In this document: positions 11,941 to 22,179 of the stretch, piece after piece | Position numbering within the stretch: the first letter of the stretch is position 1 | Layout: each line of letters begins with the position of its first letter | Assembly: GCF_947507565.1 (NCBI RefSeq) | Contig: NC_089181.1 | Location: 1,420,536 to 1,484,535, forward strand | Source of the DNA: Oscarella lobularis | Lineage: Eukaryota; Porifera; Homoscleromorpha; Homosclerophorida; Oscarellidae | Direction of reading: 5' to 3' | Length of the DNA: 64,000 bases | Translations under genes and position numbers: made by a program | Notes under the pieces: model-generated | Told to the model about the DNA's origin: nothing | Database searches by the model: none | The model's input: only the letters and a program-made list of their open reading frames with translations

Positions 11941-14025
11941 TTATGCCTTCCGTGATGTGCTAGTCTTCCTTAGTAAAAGTCTGATTTTCCTTAAAACGAA
12001 AGATTTCCTCATATGGAAATGCACAACCTCTTTCTTTTGGGTAACTCTCAAGTTCCCCTCACCATCTCTGAACTCTCGGAATTCTTTTCTCGCAATCACC
12101 ATGTCGTGAGGCGGGTCTGGAACTGTTGGCGGTACACGGATGCCGCTACAGCAACCGTAGCACATCCGTATTTGCGTTCCTAGTGGACGCAAAATGTAGA
12201 ATTTACCACTTTCCACGAAGGCGGCTTTTTTGGCTGGCGTGGCCGTGTTTGAACCGAGGATGCCTTACGCTTCCTCTTGCGAGGACGCGCGTATGTCCCA
12301 GCTTTTTTTCCAGCCCGAGCAGACACCCCTCTGAAAACCAGGTTGTCAGACTGGGGCCTCGCTTTGATGAAGCGGTTGTCAGTGTCAGCATCTCATGCAG
12401 ACAACCATTTTCTTCTGCGACTGCCAACACGTGGGAACACAGCTCCTTTTCATGGTAGCCACGGCAGTCGCAGGAAAAGCGCCTGTTCTTGTTTTTGGTC
12501 ACAAAGTTGGGCTTGATGGATGACGCACTCGCAACCATCCAGGAAGTGCAGCTGTGAGGAGCTGAGACAATGCTGCCTTTTTCATTTACCAAGTGAGCCG
12601 CTTTCGACCACATTTCATCGTACAGAATCGGTGGTAAGTCTAAAGCCTGATACGGAACTGAAAAAGGCGGGCAAGGAGAAGTAGCCATTTGATCAGAACT
12701 ATCGCTGCTTTCGTCTTCCACAAGCTCTTCTGGAGAACTTTCACGCATTTCGCAAATGGGTACAAAGTCGTAGAACCTGCGGAGAATTGCTGCTCGTTGT
12801 TTCTCGGTAAGACGACTTGTCTCGGCGCTTGAAGCTCCTAACGCTTTTACGTTTGGCTTGAATGTGTAGGAACCTTCATCAAAAACTGCTCGGTCGACGT
12901 TTCTTTGCTGCTTTGCGTTTATTTGCTTCATACTTTTGACGAAAGTTGGCCAATAGCATCTTTTCCCTTGCATTTCTCTCTTTATTTTGGAATTTATAGA
13001 TTCGTTGTTGTTATTGTAGTAGAGCGTTATTGGCGAAAGTCCAGCTCGTTGACGGACAGGCGCAATCATGCATTTTTTATATCATTTGCAACTTTTCGAC
13101 GAAAGTATTCAAAAAACTTCCCACTTTTTTTCTTGCCTGCTGCAAGTTCTCTTTCTGCCAACTCCTTTTCTAAGGCAGAAAGTTGTTCATCAAATGACAC
13201 TTCATTTGAAGCGTGAATTAATCCTCTTTGATTCTCACCATCTCCAAATATGTCCCTGCAAAATGCTCTCTTCGCCATTTGTCCGACTCCAAGTTTCGTC
13301 AATTTCATTTCGATGTTGTCTCTGACATGTTTTGTGCACAATGTATTGCCAGCTCTAGGCATGCTTTTCTGCAACCCTTGAAAATATCCCTTTCTCTATC
13401 CGTCCCAATCCAATTAGCATTTTTCAGTTCAGGGCACAAACAAGTCAGTTCTTTTCCCAATTGCGTGAAAGTTTCAGCTGCTTTTGATACGTGCATAAAA
13501 ACTGGTCCGATCATTACAGGGGATTTTCCACTTTCCTGAGAATTCAAAAGTGGGTGACTCTAAGTAATTATAGTCGCCAGGAACCTTCCCAAGTCAAACG
13601 TTGAATCTACTCCCATTATGACAGTTATCTTCTTCTGTTAGAAATTTTTTCATGTCGCTTAGCTGCTGTTGCGTAGCTAGGACGCACATCAGTTCTGGCG
13701 CTGAAATAACCAGCAGCAAAAAAGGATTTTCAGTTGCACAGTCATCTTTACAAAATTCTACAAGACGAAACATTTGGTCTTGTTGTTCATGTGTCAGTAC
13801 GCCTTTGATGCTTCTTTTAGCGTTTCTGATTTCCTGCATGTATCTAGGAAGAGATCCAAGCAACTTCATCTTCACGACACCTCCCTGTTCTTCGACAATT
13901 TCATCATAAACAGTCAGCGTGTCTTTGCCCTCTTTCAACTTTTTAGCTAGGGCGATTTTCATATTGGCTGAGGATTTTCTGTACGGTTTCTGGGAAAATG
14001 ATGATCCGTGAGGGCAAGGTACGAT
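11941..14025 (-). pseudogene. SWIM/MULE-like transposon protein, C-terminal part
   Basis: The gene is read leftwards and is the continuation of the piece at 16846-17340. In order: IVPCPHGSSFSQKPYRKSS (just left of the piggyBac insertion), EQGGVVKMKLLGSLPRYMQE, the start of the DDE-like core near 13600 (MGVDSTFDLG type), WIGTDRERDIFKGC (about 13440), a basic linker, and the SWIM zinc finger FSCDCRGYHEKELCSHVLAV (about 12440-12500). After a gap comes a C-terminal block FYILRPLGTQIRMCYGCCSG (about 12140-12200). This matches a family of invertebrate MULE-type proteins. Frame breaks occur near 13335 and 13068 and a stop precedes the insertion point, so the gene is already decayed. Confidence 0.7.
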
Positions 14026-14029
14026 TTAA
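14026..14029 (+). repeat. TTAA target site, left copy
   Basis: TTAA directly abuts the first base of the piggyBac inverted repeat (CCCTATAGGTGTCA); the matching copy is 16842-16845. TTAA duplication is the hallmark of piggyBac insertion. Confidence 0.95.
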
Positions 14030-16841
14030 CCCTATAGGTGTCAACGCCCCGTGTACGGGGCGTCGTGACGTCATTGTTTGTACGTTGTGTACACGAAGAA
14101 AGAACCTACGTAGCAGTAGAGGCTTAGCGTACTTTACTAGTGTATGAATAAAGGCTTCGAATGACGTATTGTGACGTCGCGTATGTTTTCGGTAACCAAG
14201 GACTCTGAGGGCGTTTCCAAAATGGCGGATCGCGATCACCTTCGACGAGCTTCAGCAGCTAACGCCGACTCTTTTTTGGCTTGCGCTCTCTTAGAAGATA
14301 GCTCGGAAGATGAAGAAGTCGTAGAATCATCTTTTGAGACTTCGGGAAGTAAGTAACAGGTTTCGCTTTCGATCGTTTTCGGTTAGGGGCCCCCCGATGA
14401 ATTTTCTAACGAACGAATTTTTTAGGCGACGAAAGCGATGTTGAAGCGTTGGAAAGTCATATCGACGATGACCGCGAGCCATCCGAAGACGAAGAAAGCG
14501 AGAATTCGAACGGTAAAGTACGACGACCAACTTCCGCTCTCTTGAATATACTTCCGGTTTAGATCGAAGCGATTCGGATGACGAAGAAGACGAAAACGAG
14601 CCTATTCGGAGGCAAAGACCAACGGCGAGAGGTCGAGGAGCAGGATTACGAGGCCGTGGACGTCGAGGGCGTGGCGCAAGACGCCAAATTCCGCAGGAAG
14701 ACTCTGACGAGTCCGACGAGTGGACAGAAGACTGGGAAGGCATCGAAAGAGAAGAATTCTCGTCTAGATCGGGTCCATCAAGGATTCTAGCCGGCGCATT
14801 TGATGCAATAAAGTAATTCCTATTGACAAAATAATTAGCAATTTTATGAAAATATATTTTTTAGTTTTTTTTTCTTTTTTTTACTGAAGCGGTTTGGCAA
14901 CTGTTAGTTGTCAATACTAATCTCAATGCGGCGGAAAAATATACCGGACGAGGTCGAACATGGAGTCCAGTCAGTGTTGAGGTAATTAGGACAGATACTG
15001 ACGGTAATTTTTCTGATAATAATCTTTAGGAGATGAAGGCATTCTTTGGATTGATTATTCTGATGGGGTACATGCGATTTCCTCGCATTGAAGACTATTG
15101 GCAAAGGGCTATTCCAATACTTAGTTGCAATCTGCGAGATGTGATGACACTTACTAGGTAACCTTTCTTTGACGAGACTATTTTCTAATACAGTATGTTC
15201 GGTAGGTTTTGGCAAGTTCTAAGGTTCTTCCATGTCTGTGATCCGGCTAGCGAACTGCCAAACGGAGATCCTAATTACGACAAGCTGCAAAAAATTCGAC
15301 CCCTGATAAATCTTTTGGGTGCAGCGTTCAAGGCCGAATATGATTGTGAACGGGAAATTACAATAGATGAAGCTATGATTCCGTATAAAGGACGTATTGG
15401 ATACAAACAATACATGAAGGATAAACCTACTAAATGGGGTATCAAGGTTTGTGTGATAAATAGAAGATGCTGTACATATATTACTCATTTCTTTAGGTTT
15501 TTATTTTGGCGGAGTCATCGACCAGATACATCTACAAGTTTGAAATCTATACGGGAAAAAAGACGGTTACTGCTGGGGAACACGGCTTGTCTACGCAAAT
15601 CGTCTTGGACTTGATGGAAGGACTCGAGGGAAAGGGACATATTCTTTATACAGACAATTACTACTCGTCGCCCACCCTGTTTGATCTTTTGTGGGACAAA
15701 ACCATTTATTGCTGTGGAACAGTTCGACCCCATCGAAAGGATTTCCCAAAGAGTCTGAAGATTGGCCTTCCAAAGAAGAAGGACGTCAAGAGAGGATTCT
15801 ACAAATATCTTTGCAGGAATCACATGATGGCTTGCGTTTGGTATGACCGAAGATTCGTTTTTTTCCTGTCAACGGCGCATGTTCCGAGGCTCCCAGATGG
15901 AACAGTTCCAACAACGTCACGGAGAGATGGAAGGCATAGAGTCGACGTCGAATGTCCGCCCCTACTTGAGCCCTACATCAAGAACATGAGGGGTGTCGAC
16001 AGGGGCGACCAAATAACGGCCCTTTACAACGTCGGGCGGAAATGTAGGAAGCCCTGGAGACGTATTGCCTTTTGGCTGTTGGAGGCAGCGCTTCTGAACG
16101 CCTATATTGTCGAGGGCCACATTGTCGATGAAAGACACAAAAGTACAAGCGCCAAACGAGATTTCCGCGCCTTTCGCCTCGAACTAGCGGTGGATCTGAT
16201 CGGCGGTTATTCGGGAAGAAAAAAACCAGGAAGGAAAAGGCAGCGTAAAGATTTGAGGCTAGATACATCATTGCCTCATCTTCCTGTAGCTGGAAGTACT
16301 CGCCTTCAATGTGTGCGCTGCAGCGAGAAAACCAAAAGGATGAAAAAGAGAATTCGTCACGAACCGTGCACTCGATGCACCACATGCGACGTGCATCTTT
16401 GCCTGACTCCGGGTCGTAATTGTTTCAAGGAATATCACACGTTGAACAAATTGTAGGTGAACGTCAGTTGGAATTGTCCCTGTAGTGTTTTGAGCCGTCA
16501 GTATCATGATTTTAGTTCACTTCCGGTTTCTTCTCTAAAATAAAAAGGTTCTGATTCTTGCAAAAGGTGCTGAAACCAAGTACATGAAATTTTTACAAGG
16601 AAGTGCTTATCTGAAAACTATGAGCCGTTTCAGGTATTTTTTTAGATTTTTTGGTTTTTATTTTTTTTTCGCGTTGCTATGGCGACCGCAACGTTGCTGA
16701 CATTCTTCTTTAGTCACTTCTAATTGGAAATGACAAAGGTTGCTAGGGACAATGCCGCTTTGCCACCAAGCTATTTTGAATCCCGCGGGTGACATGCGCA
16801 TTTCCGGTAACCGGATATACTTAATTCTGACACTGAAAGGG
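14030..16841 (+). mobile_element. Complete piggyBac transposon (2812 bp)
   Basis: The left end is CCCTATAGGTGTCA and the right end, reverse complemented, is CCCTTTCAGTGTCA: a 14-base terminal inverted repeat with matches at CCCT.T..GTGTCA, flanked on both sides by TTAA. The interior carries one intron-containing transposase gene in the plus orientation. The element sits inside a minus-strand MULE-like gene. Removing the element and one TTAA brings the two halves of that gene into the same frame, so the insertion point is exact. A recent insertion is plausible given the intact ends. Confidence 0.93.
14222..16456 (+). CDS. piggyBac transposase
   Basis: Cut-and-paste transposase acting on TTAA-flanked ends in the nucleus. 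I read seven exons: 14222-14348, 14426-14512, 14563-14812, about 14889-14981, 15030-15157, 15206-15446 and 15497-16456. The first three encode an acidic then Arg/Gly-rich leader. The core follows: AVWQLLVVNTNLNAAEKYTG, EMKAFFGLIILMGYMRFP, ITIDEAMIPYKGRIGYKQ (first Asp), ILYTDNYYSSPTLFDLL (second Asp), NMRGVDRGDQITALYN (third Asp). The C-terminus is a Cys/His domain (CVRCSEKTKR, CTRCTTCDVHLCLTPGRNC). All other junctions keep frame, but exon 3 to exon 4 does not join in phase at the visible AG near 14889. Either the true splice site differs or a one-base change in the poly-T run broke it. Confidence 0.88.
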
Positions 16842-16845
16842 TTAA
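16842..16845 (+). repeat. TTAA target site, right copy
   Basis: Follows the right terminal repeat TGACACTGAAAGGG directly; pairs with 14026-14029. Confidence 0.95.
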
Positions 16846-17340
16846 TGCTCTTCATCATCGAACATGTATTGTAATATAACATGTAAAAGTGCTTTTGTAG
16901 ATGCCATGTCTATGACTTCGTAAAGTCGACGTTTGAAATCTTTGTGACTACCGTGAACCCAGTAAGTCACCTTTTTTGTCATAGTGTCCTGGCCTGTATT
17001 CAGAAGGACGAACAGGCAGGCGTTTTACAGCCAATTCATTCCCATCGTCTTTGTCTTCGGTGGCAAAAAAGTACCGGTGCTGCACTCGGTTGTTCTTAAA
17101 AGTGCCAAGATCGTCCGCTTTGATGTCTTCTGGGTGCTGCAATTTGCTAGTATCGACAAGAAACGTTGCATTTATCGTGCAGCCAACCGGATGCTCTGTG
17201 CATACATCCGAGCTATGCTTTCAACCCACGCCAATTATCAATTGCAGAACCTCCTCCGGAATGATCCCTTTTTTGTCGTACGCGAACATAGGAATCTTCT
17301 TGTTAACTCTTACCTTCGTCTTTCCGTTGAGTCCAGGCCG
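16846..17340 (-). pseudogene. SWIM/MULE-like transposon protein, N-terminal part
   Basis: Read leftwards from 17340: VRVNKKIPMFAYDKKGIIPE, an in-frame stop, TEHPVGCTINATFLVDTSKL, NNRVQHRYFFATEDKDDGNE, then after a one-base frame change VTYWVHGSHKDFKRRLYEVI and KALLHVILQYMFDDEEH. This is the N-terminal region that normally precedes the PCPHG block found at 14000 in the same gene. The 2.8-kb piggyBac element separates the two parts. The frame change and two stops show the gene had decayed, before or after the split. Confidence 0.65.
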
Positions 17341-17700
17341 TCACGACAGGCACGGGTCGGCTACCAACCGTTGTTGGCTTGGCCCCGGTCCCGGCGGGCA
17401 GCCTCCTGTCAAACCCCTGGGTCGCTGATTCGGCATGCTGCCCCCTACCCGCGCGCCTGAGGAGATGCCGGCACCAGCCGCGATTCCCGGATTCCGGCAC
17501 GGAAGCTACCCACCCGGCACCTTTCACGCTGGTAGTCCAGCGGAGAGAAGTAGGGAGGGAAGAGAGGGAAGCAAAGCGTGGCGTCTAGCGGACCGCGTGT
17601 CGCAAAGTGGTTAGTCCGGGCACTGATTCCCAGTTACATAGCGCGGGAACGCCCCGCAGGCACGTGCAGTATCCCGACAAAGTCCCGTTAACCGCATTTA
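17330..17700 (+). repeat. GC-rich dispersed-repeat-like segment with a tRNA-like stretch
   Basis: A sharply GC-richer block than its neighbours. Near 17598-17660 it contains GTCGCAAAGTGGTTAG, similar to the A-box region of a tRNA, followed by GGGAACGCCCC where a B box would be expected. It could be a SINE with a degraded tRNA-derived head. I cannot fold a convincing full cloverleaf and do not call a tRNA. Confidence 0.3.
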
Positions 17701-18410
17701 ACCTACACTTAAATGTTGTTTTTTCTGTAATATTTGCTAAAAAGGTATTTTGGCATGTTTGCTGAATATTGCCGTTATATAACCTTCTAGATGTCGGTTG
17801 AATGGACTCGGAATCACCGTCGCTATCACCTAACCTCAAAGGCAGATTCAATAGAGGAGATGACGAACGCTTCACTTGTGAACTCCTATGCTTTTTGCTC
17901 AATTTGGTATTGGTGAGGACAGGCTGAAGAGCGTCCTAATGATTTAAATAATGAACCGCTTCAATCAGATGAAGTGAACCATCGCTGCCGTTGGCCTGTT
18001 GCCGGAGTGGAACGGGGAGTCGCTATTCAAGATCTTGTCCACTCGGATCCCACTGCGCAACATTGCATTTGACTTGGTAAACCTGGCATAGGGCATTCCC
18101 AACGACGTCGCCAAAGTCGCTGGCGTAAGCACCTCTAGCGCAGTAGCCATCCATCTATAAAAAATGCATCAAATTTTACTTAATATCCCTGATCCTGCTG
18201 CAACAACATTTGCATAGTACAATACTCAGCGCGAATCCAGGATCAAATAGGGCAGGGGACCACAATATTTTTCAAGGGACACGCCCCCTAAGCCAAAACA
18301 TTAAAGCCAAAAATGGCGCCAAAGCAAAAGGGAGGGCCTGACTTTGGTGAGTCTAATTTGTTGTTGACATGTTTTTACAGTACCTCTTTGAGGATATTTC
18401 CTGTAACCCA
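17701..18410. other. No gene seen
   Basis: No recognisable coding signal. Confidence 0.4.
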
Positions 18411-18411
18411 A

Positions 18412-18748
18412 GGCATAGCTGCCAACTCTCCCGCTTTAGCGGGAGAACTCCCGCTTTTGAGGCAAAAATTGGCCTCCCGCCCGCTTTCCAAAAAAAGACG
18501 TTTTTCTCCCGCTTTGGGGACTTTCCTAGAACTATATGCGATATATATACTGTAATGTGTCGGCTCTACTAGTTGAGTGATACTGTGCCATCGCACGCGT
18601 CATCAGACATCTGCAGTCACGTCACACAGCTGTAGGACCGACTCGTCTGAAGATAATTTGTGTTGCGCGTGCGCAATAAGCGTTTGTCTTCCTGCCGCTT
18701 TCCCTTACCAAGCCACTAGCTGGACGTTCAAGGTGAAAGCGTACCGAC
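18412..18748 (+). other. Probable 5' untranslated end of the hAT element
   Basis: The segment beginning AGCTGCCAACTCTCCCGC contains several direct and inverted CTCCCGC/GCGGGAG motifs (18430-18520). Such subterminal repeats sit just inside hAT ends, and the hAT transposase follows on the same strand. I do not find the matching inverted end near 24000, so the right end of the element is probably lost. Confidence 0.35.
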
Positions 18749-20430
18749 ATGAGTAGGACTGGAGAGGAGCAGACTGCGGACAAAGACGCTGGCAGCGACA
18801 AGTCTACGGCTCGTGCTGACGATACATAGAGACCTCCGGGACGCCAACGCAAATACAGAAGCAAATACCTTTCAGAGTGGACGAAGGAGTATCCGACGAT
18901 CTCATCTTCCCCCAAAGGAGAGTCCTTTGCGTTCTGCTCTGCGTGTGACAGCCACATAAATGTGTCACATGGTGGTCGGCACGACATTCAGAAGCATTTT
19001 GAAACGTCCAAACACAAATTAGCTGTCAAAGCACGGAAGGGAGCGCAATCTCTGACGAGCCATTGGCATAGTGCCACTGCCAGTGCTGAGGGAGACCGCA
19101 CAATCGCTGCTGAGGTTCTATTCACTGGATTTTTGCTGGAGCACAACTTGCCAATCGCAGCGGCGGACGCTGCCGGGAAGTTGTTTCCCAAAATGTTCCC
19201 AGACTCGAAAATTGCACCCAAATACCACTGTGGCCGAACAAAGACGACCCATATCATCAATGGAGCTATAGCACCAGAATTAAAGAGCCAGGTGAAAGCA
19301 ATGATTGATGAGAGTCCATGGTTCTGCTTAGCCACTGATGCCAGTAGTGATGAATGCGACAAGTACTTGCCAGTTTTGATTCGTCACCAGAATCCCACTA
19401 CAGGGCGAATCATCACTTCCCTACTGGATATGCCAGCCATTTCGAAGGGAGATGCGGCTAGTCTCTTTACGACATGCGATGCGGTAATTCAAGAAGCGGA
19501 CTTGAGTTGGAAGCACTGTGTTGCGTATTCTTCCGACAATGCCAGTGTGATGATCGGGAGACACAACAGTCTGCTAAGCAAAATCCGCGACGCACAGAAA
19601 GATGCTGGAGCTGTGCAGAGTGTGTTTGATGTTGGCTGCCCATGCCATCTTTGCCATCTCTGCGCACAGAAAGGGGCAAAGGCTTTATCTGTGAAGGTAG
19701 AGAACGTCATCATAGATCTCTATTACCATTTTGAGAAGAGCGTGAAGCGGAAGGCTGAACTGCGGGAGTATATGGAGTTCACCGAAGTAGAGGTCAGGAA
19801 GGTTCTCAAGCACGTGAGCACACGGTGGCTTAGCCTGGGCAAGAGTGTGACAAGGACCTTGCAGCAATGGGATGGACTCAAGCCTTATTTCCTATCCAAA
19901 TTTGGGGACCTTGCACAGAAAAGTGGAGAGCGCGAAAATCGACTTGTGAAGATTTTCAAAGATCCGTATTCCAAGCTCTACTTTCTGTTTGTACAGCAAG
20001 TGATTGGAATGTTTGACACACTCAATACTGTTCTACAAGCTGAACATCCACTAGTGAATGTGATTCACCAGTTACTTGCTACCTTGCACCGTCAACTGCT
20101 GTCCTGTTTTGTAAAACCCAACGTCATCACGTCGACTTCTGATGTAGTGGCCATTGACTTGTCATCTGACAATCTCCTGTCTATTTCTGAGGTGCAAGTT
20201 GGGCTCCAGGCTCTGCAGTATGCTGCTACTGAAGAGCTTGATGCGAATCCGGAGAAGTACAATCGCTTTTTCCAAGATGCTCTTGGCTTCTACATGAATT
20301 GCACCCTATACATGCGGAAATCAATTCCCATTCTGAAAAGTAATGTCTTACAGAGCCTGACATTCCTCTCTCCCCGACACAGGCAGAAAGCAAAAGTCAC
20401 AGAGATATTGGCTCTTACCGCACGTTTCCC
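18749..20430 (+). pseudogene. hAT transposase, 5' part (split by Merlin insertion)
   Basis: An ATG at 18749 opens a frame that meets a TAG at 18827 and then continues in the same frame. Next is a BED-type finger (FCSACDSHINVSHGGRHDIQ, then FETSKH), then the RNase-H-like core: CLATDASSDE (first Asp), CVAYSSDNASVMIGRHNSLL (second Asp) and CPCHLCHLCAQKGAKAL, followed by the all-alpha insertion domain. The frame reaches TEILALTARFP at 20430. At that point a 3.25-kb Merlin element interrupts it, and the C-terminal part resumes at 23693. The BED/hAT architecture resembles ZBED and KIAA1586-like domesticated genes, but here it is an element remnant with one nonsense codon and one insertion. Confidence 0.85.
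20423..20430 (+). repeat. 8-bp target-site duplication, left (CGTTTCCC)
   Basis: CGTTTCCC directly precedes the GGAAATATTG terminus of the Merlin element and recurs directly after its other end at 23685-23692. Eight to nine bases is the known target duplication of Merlin/IS1016 elements. Confidence 0.93.
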
Positions 20431-21036
20431 GGAAATATTGTTCCGTACGGGTCCGAGCGCCAAGAAACGGGGCCTGGCCCCGCCGGGGCCATCTGCGCAC
20501 ATCTACGCAGCTGGCCCCGCCTTCGACGGGGCCAGCTCGTTCTATATAGAGCAGCGCATGGCCTCGTCTAAGACGGGGCCAGATCGCTCTATATAGAGGA
20601 GCTTGTGGCCCGTCTAAGACGGGGCCAGCTCGCTCTATATAGGGAATCGTTTGGCCCCGTCTCAGACGGGGCCAAACAAACATTTATAGACGTTCACCAT
20701 GCGGCGTCGAACACGGGGCCAACCGGGCATTTCGCTCGCTTTCTTAGAGATGGCCCGGGGCCAGTTCCAATACGGGGTTTTCATACGGGACGTCGTCTTT
20801 AGAGCATTTTTCGTCTGGGTTCTGTTATCGCCCTATCGCGTTTCTCACGTTATCTGCGTTCACGAAGCTTTATTATGCGCACGTTCGAAGGGCACAGTGA
20901 TGATCGAGACAAAAAAGAACGACAAACGAGAGGTCTCTTCCCCACTGCTAACTAACTACAGCGTCCTCGCAGTCTATGGCAGCGGGTACAGCTGCGCAAT
21001 GTGACGGAGAATGCTCTCGAACGCCGCCGCACCGTT
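20431..21036 (+). repeat. Merlin long terminal inverted repeat, left arm
   Basis: Inverted counterpart of 23086-23684. It contains five short palindromes built from GGCCCCGTC and GACGGGGCC (about 20476-20680), most separated by CTCTATATAG. The inner end carries the last codons of the right-hand transposase (an AFESILRHIAQLYPLP equivalent) in a frame not used by the left gene, showing that the arms have been homogenised or copied from one another. Confidence 0.9.
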
Positions 21037-21868
21037 GTAACTCCATCTCTCTCGCCACATTTTTCGTCCAACTTCGCTTGAACTCGCTTCCCAGATATGA
21101 GTCCGTCGTCGAAAACGGACTCCACGAAGCTTGTGGGATCGTACTGCAAGACATCGGGAGAAAATATTCGCGTCTCTCCATCTTCAGCCATGACAGCGTA
21201 TTTATCCCATCGGACGGTGGCGATCTCACTTCCCGGGTACGTGTGCGCCTTCACCAGTTGGAAGGCACACTCTTCGGTAGGTTCATCCAGGATTTGCATA
21301 AAGCTTTCTTCTCGCCCGGCCTCGTACAGGATGAGTATCCATGCCTTCTGTATGCCCTACATATATAATTTACATCACTATCTTAGCTTCGTTGCTCACT
21401 CGCCACTCGTACTTTCATCCCGTATTCGACAATGAACTCGTTGACAACGATTCCCTCGCCTCCTGTCTCTCCTCCCATCGTTAGCGTTGGGCTTTTCGAT
21501 AAAATAGTCGTGCAGACATCTCGGATGCAATTGTAGTGATTCTCGACGCCTTTCGGTGCAGCGGCGTCAACGTGCTCCGGCACAGCGCCACACGGTATCT
21601 CTGCCGCCCAGCAGTACAGCAGCTGCACAGTCGCTTCGAGTGGCAGTTTCGTTTTGCTGAAGAAAGACTTGTGTCGGATAGACAGCTTCTTGCGGCATCC
21701 GACTGCCGAGCACCGCCAAGTGTAGCCGTCTTTGAGGTCGGTGCGCTTGTTCCAATGCATTGCCTTGCCGCATACGCAGGTCGCCGACGAAAGCAGAAGG
21801 TTGTTCTCTTGAAGGAAGGCAATCGTTCTTTCTTTGCTCGCCGTTGCGTTTGCTATTGCTGAAAGCAT
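20952..21868 (-). CDS. Merlin-like protein lacking catalytic residues (left gene)
   Basis: Read leftwards: exon 1 21868-21413, intron 21412-21357 (56 bases, GT-AG), exon 2 21356-20952, giving 286 residues. The N-terminus parallels the right-hand gene (MLSAIANATAS; zinc-ribbon CVCGKAMHWN and WRCSAVGCRKKLS; LLYCWAAEIP). Where the right gene has IVVQIDESLF this one has IVVNEFIVEYG, so the first Asp is lost. Where the right gene has HTHPGT then SDQW it has HTYPGSEIATVRWDKY, so the second Asp is gone. A FVESVF segment may retain the Glu. Despite this the two-exon frame stays open. It could be a DNA-binding accessory or repressor, or a pseudogene that happens to be open. Confidence 0.7.
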
Positions 21869-22179
21869 CGTATACGCGACAATCAGTAGCCTTCAACTAC
21901 AACGCACAAAAGTGTGCTTTCTCTTTTTATACTCTTCGACGGATGACTCCCGCCAAAACTTCGATCCGCTCGATCCTCTCTCTCATTGGTCGAGGCTTCG
22001 GACCCGCCCAGCTGTATTCTGGATCGTTCTATTCGAACGTGAACGGAATTATTGGGCGGGTCCGAAGTCGTCGACCAATGAGAGAGAGGATCGAGCGGAT
22101 CGAAGTTTTGGCGGGAGTAATCCGTGGAAGAGTATAAAAAGAGAAAGCACACTTTTGTGCTTGGGATTTGAAGGACGCC
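21869..22179. promoter_or_regulatory. Symmetrical bidirectional promoter of the Merlin pair
   Basis: This 311-base centre is an imperfect palindrome. A TATAAAAA box faces right at 22133-22140, 40 bases before the right ATG, and its mirror faces left at 21931-21924, 56 bases before the left ATG. CCAAT boxes lie inside them at 22075-22079 and, inverted, at 21985-21989. The pairs GCACAAAAGTGTGC and GCACACTTTTGTGC lie between the TATA boxes and the genes. Transcription factor use is inferred from motif and spacing only. Confidence 0.7.

Noticed and set aside
17590-17665. Possible tRNA gene
   Set aside because: Only an A-box-like segment is convincing; acceptor and T stems do not pair, so it is noted only as a SINE-like stretch.
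22168-22179. Upstream start of the right Merlin gene at TTG
   Set aside because: Not an ATG; the first ATG in frame is at 22180 and sits correctly behind the TATA box.
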